From Methylophilales bacterium LSUCC0135 (GTDB lineage Bacteria; Pseudomonadota; Gammaproteobacteria; Burkholderiales; Methylophilaceae), in contig MCAW01000002.1 in the NCBI GenBank assembly GCA_001704575.1, positions 1-64,000 on the forward strand: a stretch of 64,000 bases of DNA. The letters run 5' to 3'. The first letter of the stretch is position 1, and every line of letters starts with the position of its first letter. Shown one piece after another: positions 38,707 to 47,848 of this stretch. The translations under genes were made by a program, and so were the position numbers. The notes below the pieces were generated by a model. That model worked only from the letters and a program-made list of their open reading frames with translations. It had not been told where the DNA came from and ran no database searches.

Positions 38707-39801
38707 ATGCTCTTTAAACGTTCATTAATGCAAGAGCTCGTCATGACCGCGGCGGGGGCATTCCTGATTCTGGTCGGCATTGTGATCGCCCAGCGGGTTG
38801 CCTATTACATTGGCATCGCCGCCGGCGGCAGCCTCGCCAGTGACGCCATCAAGACCCTGCTCGGCTTCAGCATGATCCGCTTCCTGCCCATGCTGTTGTC
38901 CTTGAGCCTGTTTCTGGCCGTACTGCTCACCTTATCACGTTGGTATCGTGACAGCGAGATGGTGGTCTGGTTCAGTTCCGGCAAGAGCCTGTCAAGCTGG
39001 ATACGGCCTGTCGTTTCATTCGCCTTGCCGGTCATTCTGGTGGTTGGCTTGCTGAGTCTTTTTGTCACGCCCTGGGCAACGCAAAAAGCTTCGGAATATC
39101 GCGACATGCTCAAGAGCCGGGACGAACTCGCCACCATCACCCCCGGCGTTTTCAAGGAATCACGCAGCGCTGACCGCGTATTCTTCATCGAAAGTTTCGA
39201 TGAACTGGGCAATCTGGTTAAAAACATTTTTGTGCAAAGCGTGCAGCACCAGCGTCTGGGGATTATCGTCGCAAGCCAGGGTTACCGCGAGACAGCCGGA
39301 AACGGCGACAGCTTTCTGGTCATGGAACAAGGCCGCCGCTACGAAGGCAAGCCGGATAGCGCTGAATTCGCAGTCACCGAATTCGAACGCTATGCCATCC
39401 GCATCGAACCGGCAGAAGTGACCAAATCTGCGCCCAAGACACAGGAAAAGGACAGCATAGAACTGTTGCAAACGCGAAACGCTGCCAGCGTGGCAGAGCT
39501 GCAGTGGCGACTGGCAATGCCGATATCCGCTTTTGTACTGGTTCTGCTGGCAATACCGCTCAGTTTTGTCGACCCCCGCTCCGGCCGCTCAGCCAACCTG
39601 ATGCTGGCCTTGCTGGTGTATGTCATCTACAACAACATGCTCAGCATCTTCCATGCCTGGGTGGCGCAGGAAAAACTCGGTCCGGTGATCGGTTTATGGC
39701 CGGTACACCTATTTTTCCTGTTGCTGACTGCCTACATGTTCTACCGGCGGCTGTTTCAGCAACCGCTGATTCCGAAATTACGGATCCGGAAAAAAGCATG
39801 A
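38707..39801 (+). CDS. lptF: LPS export permease LptF
   Basis: LptF and LptG form the inner-membrane part of the LptB2FG transporter that extracts lipopolysaccharide. The 364-residue protein has three N-terminal and three C-terminal membrane helices around a periplasmic jellyroll domain, and the YjgP/YjgQ family pattern. It overlaps lptG by 4 bp. Confidence 0.94.
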   Translation: MLFKRSLMQELVMTAAGAFLILVGIVIAQRVAYYIGIAAGGSLASDAIKTLLGFSMIRFLPMLLSLSLFLAVLLTLSRWYRDSEMVVWFSSGKSLSSWIRPVVSFALPVILVVGLLSLFVTPWATQKASEYRDMLKSRDELATITPGVFKESRSADRVFFIESFDELGNLVKNIFVQSVQHQRLGIIVASQGYRETAGNGDSFLVMEQGRRYEGKPDSAEFAVTEFERYAIRIEPAEVTKSAPKTQEKDSIELLQTRNAASVAELQWRLAMPISAFVLVLLAIPLSFVDPRSGRSANLMLALLVYVIYNNMLSIFHAWVAQEKLGPVIGLWPVHLFFLLLTAYMFYRRLFQQPLIPKLRIRKKA

Positions 39802-40868
39802 ATCTCATCAATCGTTACCTGATCCAGGAAATTGTCTCCAGCGTTCTGCTCATCATGCTGGCGCTGATTGCGATGTTCTCCTTCTTCGATCTGATTCAGG
39901 AACTGGAAAGTATCGGCAAGGGTAACTACGGCCTCGGTAACGTGCTTCTGTTCGTGCTGCTGAGTGCACCGGGTCATGTTTACCAGGTTGTGCCGGTCGC
40001 AGTGCTGGTTGGCACCATGTATGCCCTTGGCCGGCTGGCGCGCAACTCCGAACTGATCATTCTGCGCGTCAGCGGCATTTCCATTTCGAGCATTGCCTGG
40101 TCGCTGGTGCGCATCGGGTTCCTGTTTGCCGTGCTGACATTCATTGTCGGTGAATTCGTCACGCCTTACACCGAAAAGACCGCGCAGCGCATGCGCATCA
40201 AGGCAACCGATTCGGTCATCGCACAGGACTTCCGTTCCGGCTTGTGGATCAAGGACGGCCGCAGCTTTGTCAATGTCGAGGAAGTGTTGCCGGATACGAC
40301 ACTGCTCAACGTGCATATCTATGAATTCGACACTGATTTTCATCTGCGTACCATCAGCAACGCGAAAGTCGGCCGCTTCGAGGAAGACGGCTGGCTGCTG
40401 AGCGAAGTCGGTCAGACGCTGTTTTCCGAAGAAAAAGTAAAATCGGTTTATTTCCCGGAAGCGAACTGGCAATCGCTGGTACGGCCGGAGTTGTTGAACG
40501 TGCTGCTGGTGGTGCCGGAAAAGATGTCGGCGCGCAATCTGTATTCGTACATCACGCACCTGAGTGAAAACAAGCAGAAAACCTCGCGGCACGAGATTGC
40601 ACTTTCAGCCAAGATCATTTACCCGCTGGCCTGCATGGTGATGGTCGTGCTTGCGCTACCGTTCGGCTTCCTGCAACAGCGCTCGGGCGGCACCAGCGGC
40701 AAGATTTTCCTCGGCATCATGCTCGGCGTGCTTTATCAGGTCATGAACCGTGTATTCGTTCACCTCGGCCTGCTGAACGATTGGTCAGCATTCTTCAGCA
40801 CCGTGATTCCAACCCTGTTATTCCTGATTGCCGGGTTGGTCATGCTGGTGATGGTGGATCGCCGGTAA
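39798..40868 (+). CDS. lptG: LPS export permease LptG
   Basis: The 356-residue partner of LptF has six membrane helices and the same fold. I start it at the ATG at 39798 (MNLINRYLIQEIVSSVLLIM), which overlaps the lptF stop as ATGA; a longer reading begins inside lptF and is not real. Its stop lies 1 bp from the stop of the convergent RDD gene. Confidence 0.94.
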   Translation: MNLINRYLIQEIVSSVLLIMLALIAMFSFFDLIQELESIGKGNYGLGNVLLFVLLSAPGHVYQVVPVAVLVGTMYALGRLARNSELIILRVSGISISSIAWSLVRIGFLFAVLTFIVGEFVTPYTEKTAQRMRIKATDSVIAQDFRSGLWIKDGRSFVNVEEVLPDTTLLNVHIYEFDTDFHLRTISNAKVGRFEEDGWLLSEVGQTLFSEEKVKSVYFPEANWQSLVRPELLNVLLVVPEKMSARNLYSYITHLSENKQKTSRHEIALSAKIIYPLACMVMVVLALPFGFLQQRSGGTSGKIFLGIMLGVLYQVMNRVFVHLGLLNDWSAFFSTVIPTLLFLIAGLVMLVMVDRR

Positions 40869-40869
40869 A

Positions 40870-41295
40870 TTACCTGGCTGCTTTTTTCGCCAGCAATATC
40901 AGTCGCGTGCCTGACAGACGATCATGCAGGTACTGCCCTTGACGGTCGAATAATGCCCAGAGAAAGCTGGCTCCAGGAAAGACGCAGGCCAGCAGAAATC
41001 GTTTGACCGCCTGTTCACGCGTCAACAAAGCGCCATTCGCCGAGACCAGCTTGATGCGCCAGGTCTGCATCGCCAGGGTCTGCCCGCCGCGCATCCAGTT
41101 CAAGATGAAATATCCGCCGGTCAGCAACCACAAATAAGCCTGAAAAAAATAACGCTTGGGGGATTCGGTTGCATCACCGAAAAGCAGCAGAAATATCAGC
41201 GCAGCCAGCATCAGAACCGCCAGTAATAAAAGCAGTTCGTAGACAAGACAAGTCAGCCGGCGTAGCCAACCAGGTGAGGTAAATAGGGTCGACAT
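40870..41295 (-). CDS. RDD family membrane protein
   Basis: The 141-residue protein has about three membrane helices and the RDD pattern (RRLTCLVYELLLLLAVL near the start; RGGQTLAMQTWRIKLV in the middle; RQGQYLHDRLSGTRL near the end). The function is not known; some RDD proteins act in ion or compatible-solute transport. It closes the ECF sigma cluster, 46 bp after the DUF3106 gene. Confidence 0.85.
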   Translation of the reverse strand: MSTLFTSPGWLRRLTCLVYELLLLLAVLMLAALIFLLLFGDATESPKRYFFQAYLWLLTGGYFILNWMRGGQTLAMQTWRIKLVSANGALLTREQAVKRFLLACVFPGASFLWALFDRQGQYLHDRLSGTRLILLAKKAAR

Positions 41296-41341
41296 GCGGA
41301 GCGTTCAGTGGCCGAAGATGCTGTAACGGAAAAAAGTCAGC

Positions 41342-41785
41342 CTAGTTTTCCAGATCGTCGCTGTAGTCGTCCGGATTTTGTTTGCGCAATTGCTCGCGCT
41401 TGGCTTCCGGCAGGCTTTGATACTCGCGCCATTTCTTTCTCAGTTCCTGCTTTTTGGCTTCCGGTAATTCGCGGAATTTTTCATGCTTCTTGCGCGCGTT
41501 CTCGCGTTCGTAAGGCGTCATGCGGCTCCAGCGCGTCAATCGCTCCTGCACGCGCTGCTGGCGGCCGGCATCCATTTTCGGATAATCGCGTGCGATTTCC
41601 AGCATGCGCTCTCGTTGCCATGGCCTGAGCGTATCCCACTCTTCGGCCAGCGGATTCAATACTTTCTTCTGCTCCTGGCTCAGTTGCGCCCAGCTCGGAT
41701 AATGGGCAGTATCGCTCTCGGCCCGCGCCGGGCCGGAGAGCATGCCGACTACAAGTATTATCGCTGCGAGGTACGCGCTACCCAT
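41342..41785 (-). CDS. DUF3106 secreted protein
   Basis: The 147-residue precursor has a Sec signal (cleavage near ARAES). The rest is charged and helical, with tandem WxxLSxEQKxxL, WxxMTPYERENARK and FRELPEAKKQELRKKW/YQSLPEAKREQLRK repeats, the DUF3106 pattern. It resembles CpxP/ZraP-like helical periplasmic proteins only loosely. Its start lies inside the end of the DUF3619 gene (28-bp overlap), so it belongs to the sigma-factor operon. Confidence 0.85.
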   Translation of the reverse strand: MGSAYLAAIILVVGMLSGPARAESDTAHYPSWAQLSQEQKKVLNPLAEEWDTLRPWQRERMLEIARDYPKMDAGRQQRVQERLTRWSRMTPYERENARKKHEKFRELPEAKKQELRKKWREYQSLPEAKREQLRKQNPDDYSDDLEN

Positions 41786-42153
41786 GTATCGAATCCTTTA
41801 TCCAGAAAAGCTTCGGGCGGCAGTTCAGCGCCCAGTAAAAACGCATCGCCCTGTTCTATCGGTGGCTGATTGACCATTTGCTGCGTCACAATGAACGCGA
41901 CCACGGCTGCGCTGGCTATCATAACAGCTGGCATGAGCAAACGGTGCTGTTGCAGGTAGCTTCCGAACAAGCGCAAGACATGGCCGCGGCCATCAGCGCC
42001 GTTGGCGCTTGCGGCCTGCTTGTGCGCGGCCAGATTGCCGACCGCTTTCATTCTGGCGGCATACAAACGATCGAGCACTTCGCGGTCGAGTTTCGCGCTG
42101 CTCTCGTCAAGCAAACTGACAATTTCCTTGGCTGTTTCACGTTCGGTTTTCAT
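41758..42153 (-). CDS. DUF3619 protein, possible anti-sigma factor
   Basis: The 131-residue protein has a soluble N-terminal region (residues 1-~70), one membrane helix (LMPAVMIASAAVVAFIV) and a short periplasmic end LPPEAFLDKGFDTWV. Size, single-helix topology and place right after an ECF sigma gene suggest an anti-sigma factor, but this is inference. DUF3619 itself has no assigned function that I know of. Confidence 0.82.
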   Translation of the reverse strand: MKTERETAKEIVSLLDESSAKLDREVLDRLYAARMKAVGNLAAHKQAASANGADGRGHVLRLFGSYLQQHRLLMPAVMIASAAVVAFIVTQQMVNQPPIEQGDAFLLGAELPPEAFLDKGFDTWVARTSQR

Positions 42154-42226
42154 TGATCCAATCCTCTATCGTCGTCCATTCATCAATGGCTGTTCAATAG
42201 GCGTCAAGCTATCCTGAGCATTGTTG

Positions 42227-42799
42227 TTACAAGGGTGGTTTGGAAAAACCATATCTTTCCAGTGCTGAAGCGAGTGTATGTACGGCGCGCGAACAGTGCG
42301 TTTTCACGCTACCTTCAGAACACCCCATGGTGGCTGCGGTTTCAGCCACATCCATATCCTCCCAGTAACGCAAAATAAAGGCCTCACGTTGACGTGCGGG
42401 CAGCTTCGCAATGGCGGCTTCGATAATCGCCATCGTCTGACTGCGCTGAAGCTCGGCCTCCGGCTGATCGGTATCATTGTCGGGGTCACCCCCCAGAATT
42501 TCAAGCGGGTCTGCGTCATCGTCCTCATTGCCGCGACCGAAAGATGAAAACAGTGTGGTCCACAGATTACGGACTTTCTGCCGGCGCCAGTAATCCTTCA
42601 TGGTATTTTGCAGGATACGCTGAAACAGCATCGGATACTCGGTCACCGGGCGATCAGGATATTTCTCGGACAGCTTCATCATGGCGTCCTGCACAATATC
42701 GAGCGCTGCATGATCGTCGCGCACGGCATAGGCTGTCTGCTTGAACGCACGACGCTCTACTTGAGCGAGAAAATCCGAAAGTTCTTGTGGGCTTGCCAT
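42227..42799 (-). CDS. ECF-type RNA polymerase sigma factor
   Basis: The 190-residue protein has sigma region 2 (DIVQDAMMKLSEKYP) and region 4 (LPARQREAFILRYWEDMDVAETAATMGCSEGSVKTH spans residues ~135-170). The acidic linker (DEDDADPLEILGG-like) between them is long. It heads a group with DUF3619, DUF3106 and RDD genes. The regulon is unknown, and no self-promoter motif was identified. Confidence 0.92.
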   Translation of the reverse strand: MASPQELSDFLAQVERRAFKQTAYAVRDDHAALDIVQDAMMKLSEKYPDRPVTEYPMLFQRILQNTMKDYWRRQKVRNLWTTLFSSFGRGNEDDDADPLEILGGDPDNDTDQPEAELQRSQTMAIIEAAIAKLPARQREAFILRYWEDMDVAETAATMGCSEGSVKTHCSRAVHTLASALERYGFSKPPL

Positions 42800-42819
42800 T
42801 CAGGTCTGGTCAGAATTCG

Positions 42820-42948
42820 TTATTTTTCAGCTTCACATTGACGGGTTGTAGCGGCCATATAGTCCTGCAGGCGGCGCGGGCCCTCGGTTTCGAGTATATC
42901 AGGTTTGTATTTTGTCTCTGACCGGGATTTAGCTACAATCGTTTCCAT
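42820..42948 (-). CDS. Possible 42-residue small protein upstream of the sigma gene
   Basis: An ORF from the ATG at 42948 to a TAA 20 bp before the sigma start encodes METIVAKSRS...RRLQDYMAATTRQCEAEK. Its 3' half has G/C-ending codons like neighbouring genes. No ribosome site is seen, and it overlaps a promoter candidate on the other strand. I recognise no family; it may be chance. Confidence 0.25.
   Translation of the reverse strand: METIVAKSRSETKYKPDILETEGPRRLQDYMAATTRQCEAEK
42912..42939 (+). promoter_or_regulatory. Candidate sigma-70 promoter for the small membrane protein and pilSR
   Basis: TTGTCT (42912-42917) and TACAAT (42934-42939) are 16 bp apart, about 28 bases before the ATG at 42968. 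Sequence match only. Confidence 0.4.
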
Positions 42949-42967
42949 ACATTTTAATATATACACC

Positions 42968-43210
42968 ATGGCCAAACTGATTCTCATCGCAATTGCACTG
43001 TGGCTGATCATCGTCGTGCTCAAGCGCTACCGCAAAGGCGTGGATGAACAGGAGCAAACTTCCGGCAAGGATCAGATGACCGCAGAAAGTATGGTGCAAT
43101 GTGCCTGTTGCGGCGTGCATATTCCCGAAAGCGACAGCTTCAAGGCGCGTGGCCACTACTTCTGCAGTCAGGCACATATGGATGCGTCTGAAGATGTCAG
43201 CCGCGACTGA
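42968..43210 (+). CDS. Small membrane protein with zinc-ribbon-like motif (PP0621 type)
   Basis: The 80-residue protein has one N-terminal membrane helix (KLILIAIALWLIIVVLK), a charged linker, and a C-terminal CACCG...HYFCSQAH segment that may bind zinc. It resembles the PP0621 family found before pilS in other bacteria. Its end overlaps pilS by 17 bp. The function is not known. Confidence 0.82.
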   Translation: MAKLILIAIALWLIIVVLKRYRKGVDEQEQTSGKDQMTAESMVQCACCGVHIPESDSFKARGHYFCSQAHMDASEDVSRD

Positions 43211-44798
43211 TTCGGCACTTCTTCGCCTGATGCCGAGCGCCTATTGGCGCTCGATGCGTTTTTCCCACCTCTATCGCTTGATCATCGCCTGCGGGCTCAC
43301 TGCGTACTATTATTTCTGGCAGGCACAACTCTGGCATGCCAATTTCGACCACAAGCTCTATCTTAAGCTGGCGCTTTCCTATCTTGTTTTCAGCATCATT
43401 GCTGCACTGCTGAGCTGGCTCAAGGTCAGTTTGCTGGACCGTCGGGTGACCTTCATCGCCATCGTCGATATTGGCTTCATCGTTACGATGATTTATGCAG
43501 CCGGCGGGCTGGAAAGCGGCCTCGGGCTCTTGCTGGTGCTGGCCATCACTTCGGCCAGCTTCTTCAGCGACGGGCGTCTCGCCCTGTTCTATGCCGCAGT
43601 GGCCACCATCGCGCTGTTGCTGGAGCAATCCTACCAGTTCATCACCTGGACGCAGTACAACGTCGATTACACGCATGCCGTCATGCTGAGCCTGAGCTGC
43701 TTCGCTACCGCATGGCTGGCGCACAGCCTTTCCAGACGCACCATACAAAGCGAGGCACTGGCATCGCAGCGCGGCATAGACCTGGAAAACATGGCACAAA
43801 TCAATCAGCTCATCACGGAGGAAATGCAGGATGGCATTCTCGTGGTCGACAAGGATTTCAAGATCAGGCACCACAATGCGCAAAGCGATGAGTTGCTGGG
43901 CTCGGTGCAACCAGACGCAATCACGTTGGCGCAATATGCGCCAGAAGTCGCCGATCTTCTGCAACGCTGGATGGATCACGAAGATCAGTTCAAGATCAGC
44001 GGCGCCCCGCAGAAATTGAGATTGAATGACCGCGAACTGCGCTTGCGCCTGATGCCTGTCGGCAGCCAGCGACAGGAGGGCGCCGTGATTTTCATCGAAG
44101 ACTGGAGCCAGTTCCAGCTACAGGCACAACAGATGAAGCTGGTGGCGCTGGGGCGGCTGACCGCCAACATCGCCCACGAAATCCGCAACCCATTGAGCGC
44201 CATCAGCCATGCCAGCCAGTTGTTGCAGGAGGAAGAAACCAAAGACCCGGCCATCCGCCGTATGCTGGAGATCATCGGCGACAATGTCACCCGGCTGGAC
44301 CAGATCGTCAAGGATGTACTGGAACTGAACCGCCGCGACCGCACCCAGCAGGAACTGATAGATCTGCAGAAATTCCTGCAGGACTTTCACATGCAGTTCT
44401 GCCTGACAGAAAAGATTCCGGACGCCGGCTTCAACCTCCAGCTGCCAACGCATGTCGAGCGTATTCTGTTTGACCAGGGGCATCTCAACCAGATACTTTG
44501 GAACATATGCCGCAACGGCTGGCGTCACAGCCGGCAATTGGCCGGTAGCCTGACCTTGTCGGTGACTTCTTCCAGCGATCGTCTTGAAATTGTCGTTCGC
44601 GATGATGGTCCCGGCGTAGCTGATGACATCATCCCGCATCTGTTCGAACCATTTTTCACCAGTGAGTCGACCGGCACTGGTCTGGGGCTGTATATTGCCC
44701 GTGAACTCTGTGATGCGAATGATGCAAGAATTCACTACAAGAAAGCCGCTAGCGGCAGTATGTTTGCGATTCATTTGAAAAGGCAATCGACACAATGA
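43194..44798 (+). CDS. pilS: Sensor histidine kinase PilS
   Basis: PilS senses at the inner membrane and controls PilR, which drives pilin transcription in known systems. From the ATG at 43194 it has 534 residues: six membrane helices (~25-180), a PAS-like region (~205-310), an H-box with His328 in NIAHEIRNPLS, and ATPase boxes DDGPGV and GTGLGLYIA. A longer reading from 43101 would lie inside the upstream gene. It overlaps pilR by 4 bp. Confidence 0.9.
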   Translation: MSAATDSALLRLMPSAYWRSMRFSHLYRLIIACGLTAYYYFWQAQLWHANFDHKLYLKLALSYLVFSIIAALLSWLKVSLLDRRVTFIAIVDIGFIVTMIYAAGGLESGLGLLLVLAITSASFFSDGRLALFYAAVATIALLLEQSYQFITWTQYNVDYTHAVMLSLSCFATAWLAHSLSRRTIQSEALASQRGIDLENMAQINQLITEEMQDGILVVDKDFKIRHHNAQSDELLGSVQPDAITLAQYAPEVADLLQRWMDHEDQFKISGAPQKLRLNDRELRLRLMPVGSQRQEGAVIFIEDWSQFQLQAQQMKLVALGRLTANIAHEIRNPLSAISHASQLLQEEETKDPAIRRMLEIIGDNVTRLDQIVKDVLELNRRDRTQQELIDLQKFLQDFHMQFCLTEKIPDAGFNLQLPTHVERILFDQGHLNQILWNICRNGWRHSRQLAGSLTLSVTSSSDRLEIVVRDDGPGVADDIIPHLFEPFFTSESTGTGLGLYIARELCDANDARIHYKKAASGSMFAIHLKRQSTQ

Positions 44799-46147
44799 TT
44801 TCGAGACCCACATGCCTGATTGTCGATGACGAAACCGATATCCGCGAGCTGCTGGTACTGACGCTGGAGCGCATGGGCATCGAGACCTATACGGCAGCCT
44901 GCGTGACTGATGCCAGGCATATGCTGAGCCAGCGCGACTACGCGCTGTGTCTGACCGATATGCGCATGCCGGATGGCGATGGGCTGGAATTGGTTCGACA
45001 CATCAATGCCAGCTACCCCGGACTGCCGGTCGCTGTCATCACCGCTTACGGCAGCGCAGAAAATGCGGTCTCGGCATTGAAGGCCGGCGCTTTCGACTAT
45101 CTCAGCAAACCGATATCGCTGAACCAGTTGCGTCCGCTGGTGCAATCCGCGCTGAAACTGTCCGATCCTGATGTCGCCGATCTGGGCGGTCTCGACATGA
45201 TCGGCGTTTCCGCCGCGATAAGTCAGGTAAGGCAAATGATCGAAAAACTGGCAAGAAGCCAGGCACCGGTCTACATCAGCGGCGAATCCGGCAGCGGCAA
45301 GGAATTGGCGGCAAGGCTCATCCATCTGCAAAGTTCGCGCCGCGAAGCGCCATTCGTCGCCATCAACTGCGGCGCCATTCCGGAAAACCTCATGGAGAGC
45401 GAGTTCTTCGGTTACAAGAAGGGGGCTTTTACCGGCGCCAACCAGGACAAGCCCGGGCTGTTCCATGCTGCCAAGGGCGGTACGCTGTTTCTCGATGAAG
45501 TAGCCGACCTGCCGTTGCTGATGCAGGTCAAATTGTTGCGCGCGATTCAGGAAAAAAAGGTGCGCATGGTCGGCGACAGCCATGAAGAAGGCATCGATGT
45601 CCGCATCATCAGCGCTACCCACCGCAATCTTGGCGAGATGATGGAGAACGGCCTGTTCAGACAGGATCTCTATTACCGCCTCAACGTGATCGAACTGAAA
45701 ATGCCGCCCTTGCGAGAAAGGCCGGAGGACATTCCGCAACTAGCCCAGTCGCTGATGGCGAAGCTTTGCCACAATTCCAGCACGCCGCAACCGGCGCTAT
45801 CCGAGCAAGCGCTCGATTTGCTCAAGCAGTATGCTTTTCCCGGCAATGTACGTGAACTGGAAAACATACTGGAAAGAGCCATGGCGCTCTGTGACGGCGA
45901 GACCATTACAGCCGGCGATTTGCTGCTGGAAACCACACAAGCGGCTGATCTGCAGGTCATCCCGCAAGGCAACAACGAACTGCCCTTGCCCGAATATCTG
46001 GAGAATATCGAGAAGACCGCGATTCTCAACGCGCTGGAAAAAACCGGCCAGAACAAAACGGAAGCAGCGAGATTGCTCGGCGTCAGTTTCAGGACGCTGC
46101 GCTACCGTTTGTCCAAACTTGGCCTGGGCAAACAGCATGATGATTGA
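44795..46147 (+). CDS. pilR: Sigma-54-dependent response regulator PilR
   Basis: The 450-residue NtrC-type regulator has a receiver domain with phospho-acceptor Asp55, an AAA+ domain with GESGSGKE and the sigma-54 contact loop GAFTGA, and a Fis-type helix-turn-helix (NKTEAARLLGVSFRTLRYRL) at the C-terminus. It is coupled to pilS by ATGA. The one pilin-like gene in the window (22704) is far away and shows no sigma-54 promoter. Confidence 0.93.
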   Translation: MISRPTCLIVDDETDIRELLVLTLERMGIETYTAACVTDARHMLSQRDYALCLTDMRMPDGDGLELVRHINASYPGLPVAVITAYGSAENAVSALKAGAFDYLSKPISLNQLRPLVQSALKLSDPDVADLGGLDMIGVSAAISQVRQMIEKLARSQAPVYISGESGSGKELAARLIHLQSSRREAPFVAINCGAIPENLMESEFFGYKKGAFTGANQDKPGLFHAAKGGTLFLDEVADLPLLMQVKLLRAIQEKKVRMVGDSHEEGIDVRIISATHRNLGEMMENGLFRQDLYYRLNVIELKMPPLRERPEDIPQLAQSLMAKLCHNSSTPQPALSEQALDLLKQYAFPGNVRELENILERAMALCDGETITAGDLLLETTQAADLQVIPQGNNELPLPEYLENIEKTAILNALEKTGQNKTEAARLLGVSFRTLRYRLSKLGLGKQHDD

Positions 46148-46661
46148 CCGCGCAGGTCTGCACCGGCAGGCGCAGTTTATCGCCTCACCCAATTGCGATG
46201 AACGGCCGGACACCCCGGTTTCCCTCATAGTCATCCACAATATCAGCCTGCCACCTGGCCAATACGGTGGCAACGGTATTATCGAACTGTTCACCAACCA
46301 GCTCGAACCAGATGCGCATCCCTACTACGCAGAAATCCATCAGCTCAGGGTCTCGTCCCACTTTCTCATCCGGCGCGACGGCAGTCTGCTGCAATTCGTA
46401 CCCTGTCGCCAGCGCGCGTGGCATGCAGGGGCGTCGAATTGGCAGGGACGTGAACGCTGCAATGATTTTTCTGTCGGAATTGAACTCGAAGGCAGCGACC
46501 ACGAGCCGTTTGAAGAAGCGCAGTACATCAGGCTGCAGCAGTTGATTGCAGAATTGAAGTCGGCCTACCCGATAACAGCCGTCGCCGGGCACTCCGATAT
46601 CGCCCCTGGCCGCAAAACGGATCCAGGGCCTTGTTTTGACTGGTCCAGAATAGACCGTTAG
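46137..46661 (+). CDS. ampD: N-acetyl-anhydromuramyl-L-alanine amidase AmpD
   Basis: AmpD cleaves anhydromuropeptides in the cytoplasm during wall recycling. The 174-residue protein has zinc-ligand regions VIHNIS and AGHSDIAPGRKTDPGPCFDW and the RAWHAGASNWQGRE stretch. The start (ATG 46137 or 46140) lies inside the end of pilR. A pilR-ampD neighbourhood is common in betaproteobacteria. Confidence 0.93.
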   Translation: MMIDRAGLHRQAQFIASPNCDERPDTPVSLIVIHNISLPPGQYGGNGIIELFTNQLEPDAHPYYAEIHQLRVSSHFLIRRDGSLLQFVPCRQRAWHAGASNWQGRERCNDFSVGIELEGSDHEPFEEAQYIRLQQLIAELKSAYPITAVAGHSDIAPGRKTDPGPCFDWSRIDR

Positions 46662-46729
46662 TCACTTTATAAGCGCCTCAAACCAACCATCTTAAAACCA
46701 CGATACACAGCTTTGGAAAGTCACTCATC

Positions 46730-47848
46730 ATGCCAAGAGCCGGTTATACCCGCTGTTTGATTATTGCCTGTTGCGCACTCACGCTGGCTGCTTGCGGCAA
46801 GACTGAAAAGAAAGAAGAAATACCGCCGATGGCCACCCTGGTCAGCGTAGCCACGGCAGAAACGATTCGGCTGGAAATCCGCGAAGAAACCGTCGGCACC
46901 CTGGAAGGGCTGATCGACCCGACGATCTCAGCCGAAGTTGCCGCGCGCGTGCTCAGCGTTGCAGCCAGGCCGGGGCAACCGGTTAAAAAAGGCGATGTAC
47001 TGGTAATGCTCGATCCGACCGATCTTGCCCTGCAACGCCGCGAGGCAAAGGCAGAAGTGGCGCGCATCGAGGCATTGCTGGAAAACCAGCAACGCGCGCT
47101 GGAACGCAATCAGGCGCTGGTCGAAAAGAACTTCATCTCGAAGAACGCGCTGGATGACGTCAGCACGCAAAAATCCGTGCTGAGGAATCAGCTGGAGGCA
47201 GCGCGCATCCGCCTTGCCAGTATCGAACACACCGGCAGCAAAACCCGTGTCGTGGCACCCGTCGATGGCATCATCGAGAAACAGATCGTATCGCCCGGCG
47301 ATTTTGTCAGCGTCGGCTCACCGTTGATGCAGATCATCAGCAACCAGCGTCTGCGCGCGCACTTGCCTTTCCCCGAGGGAGTAGCGTCGAAAATCAGACC
47401 GGGACTCAAAGTGCGCATGACAACACCGACATCAAGCGAAGAGGTCGTCAGCGAAGTACGTGAAATGAAAGCGCTGATCGGTGAAGGCAACCGTGCCATC
47501 GACGTGATGGCCGATGTTGCCGGTCAGCAGGACTGGCAGGCGGGCGCCAGTGTCAACGGCATCGTTGTGCTGGGAGAAACCGAAGCCGTGGTGGTGCCGG
47601 AACAGAGCGTAGTACTGCGTCCGGCGGGCGATGTCGTCTACGTGATCAAGAACGACAAGGCCGAGCAAAGAGTGGTGCGAGCCGGCCTGCGGCAGGAAGG
47701 CAAGGTCGAAATCATTTCCGGCATTGCGGCCGGAGAAGTGGTCGCAGTGGATGGTGCATCATTCCTCACCGATCAGGCTGCGGTAAGCATACAAGGACAA
47801 AAATCCGGCGACAATGAAACACCGGCGCAAGCGGACACCGCATCATGA
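46730..47848 (+). CDS. RND efflux periplasmic adaptor
   Basis: The 372-residue membrane fusion protein has a lipoprotein signal with lipobox LAAC (Cys22), a lipoyl/barrel-sandwich domain split around a coiled-coil hairpin (EVARIEALLENQQRALERNQ), and a beta-barrel. It overlaps the pump gene by 4 bp. No outer-membrane factor gene is adjacent, so a TolC-like protein from elsewhere is needed. Substrates are unknown. Confidence 0.92.
   Translation: MPRAGYTRCLIIACCALTLAACGKTEKKEEIPPMATLVSVATAETIRLEIREETVGTLEGLIDPTISAEVAARVLSVAARPGQPVKKGDVLVMLDPTDLALQRREAKAEVARIEALLENQQRALERNQALVEKNFISKNALDDVSTQKSVLRNQLEAARIRLASIEHTGSKTRVVAPVDGIIEKQIVSPGDFVSVGSPLMQIISNQRLRAHLPFPEGVASKIRPGLKVRMTTPTSSEEVVSEVREMKALIGEGNRAIDVMADVAGQQDWQAGASVNGIVVLGETEAVVVPEQSVVLRPAGDVVYVIKNDKAEQRVVRAGLRQEGKVEIISGIAAGEVVAVDGASFLTDQAAVSIQGQKSGDNETPAQADTAS

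Noticed and set aside
39504-39797. Extra N-terminus for LptG
   Set aside because: This stretch is the shifted frame of lptF. The ATG at 39798 gives the expected LptG start and the common ATGA coupling.
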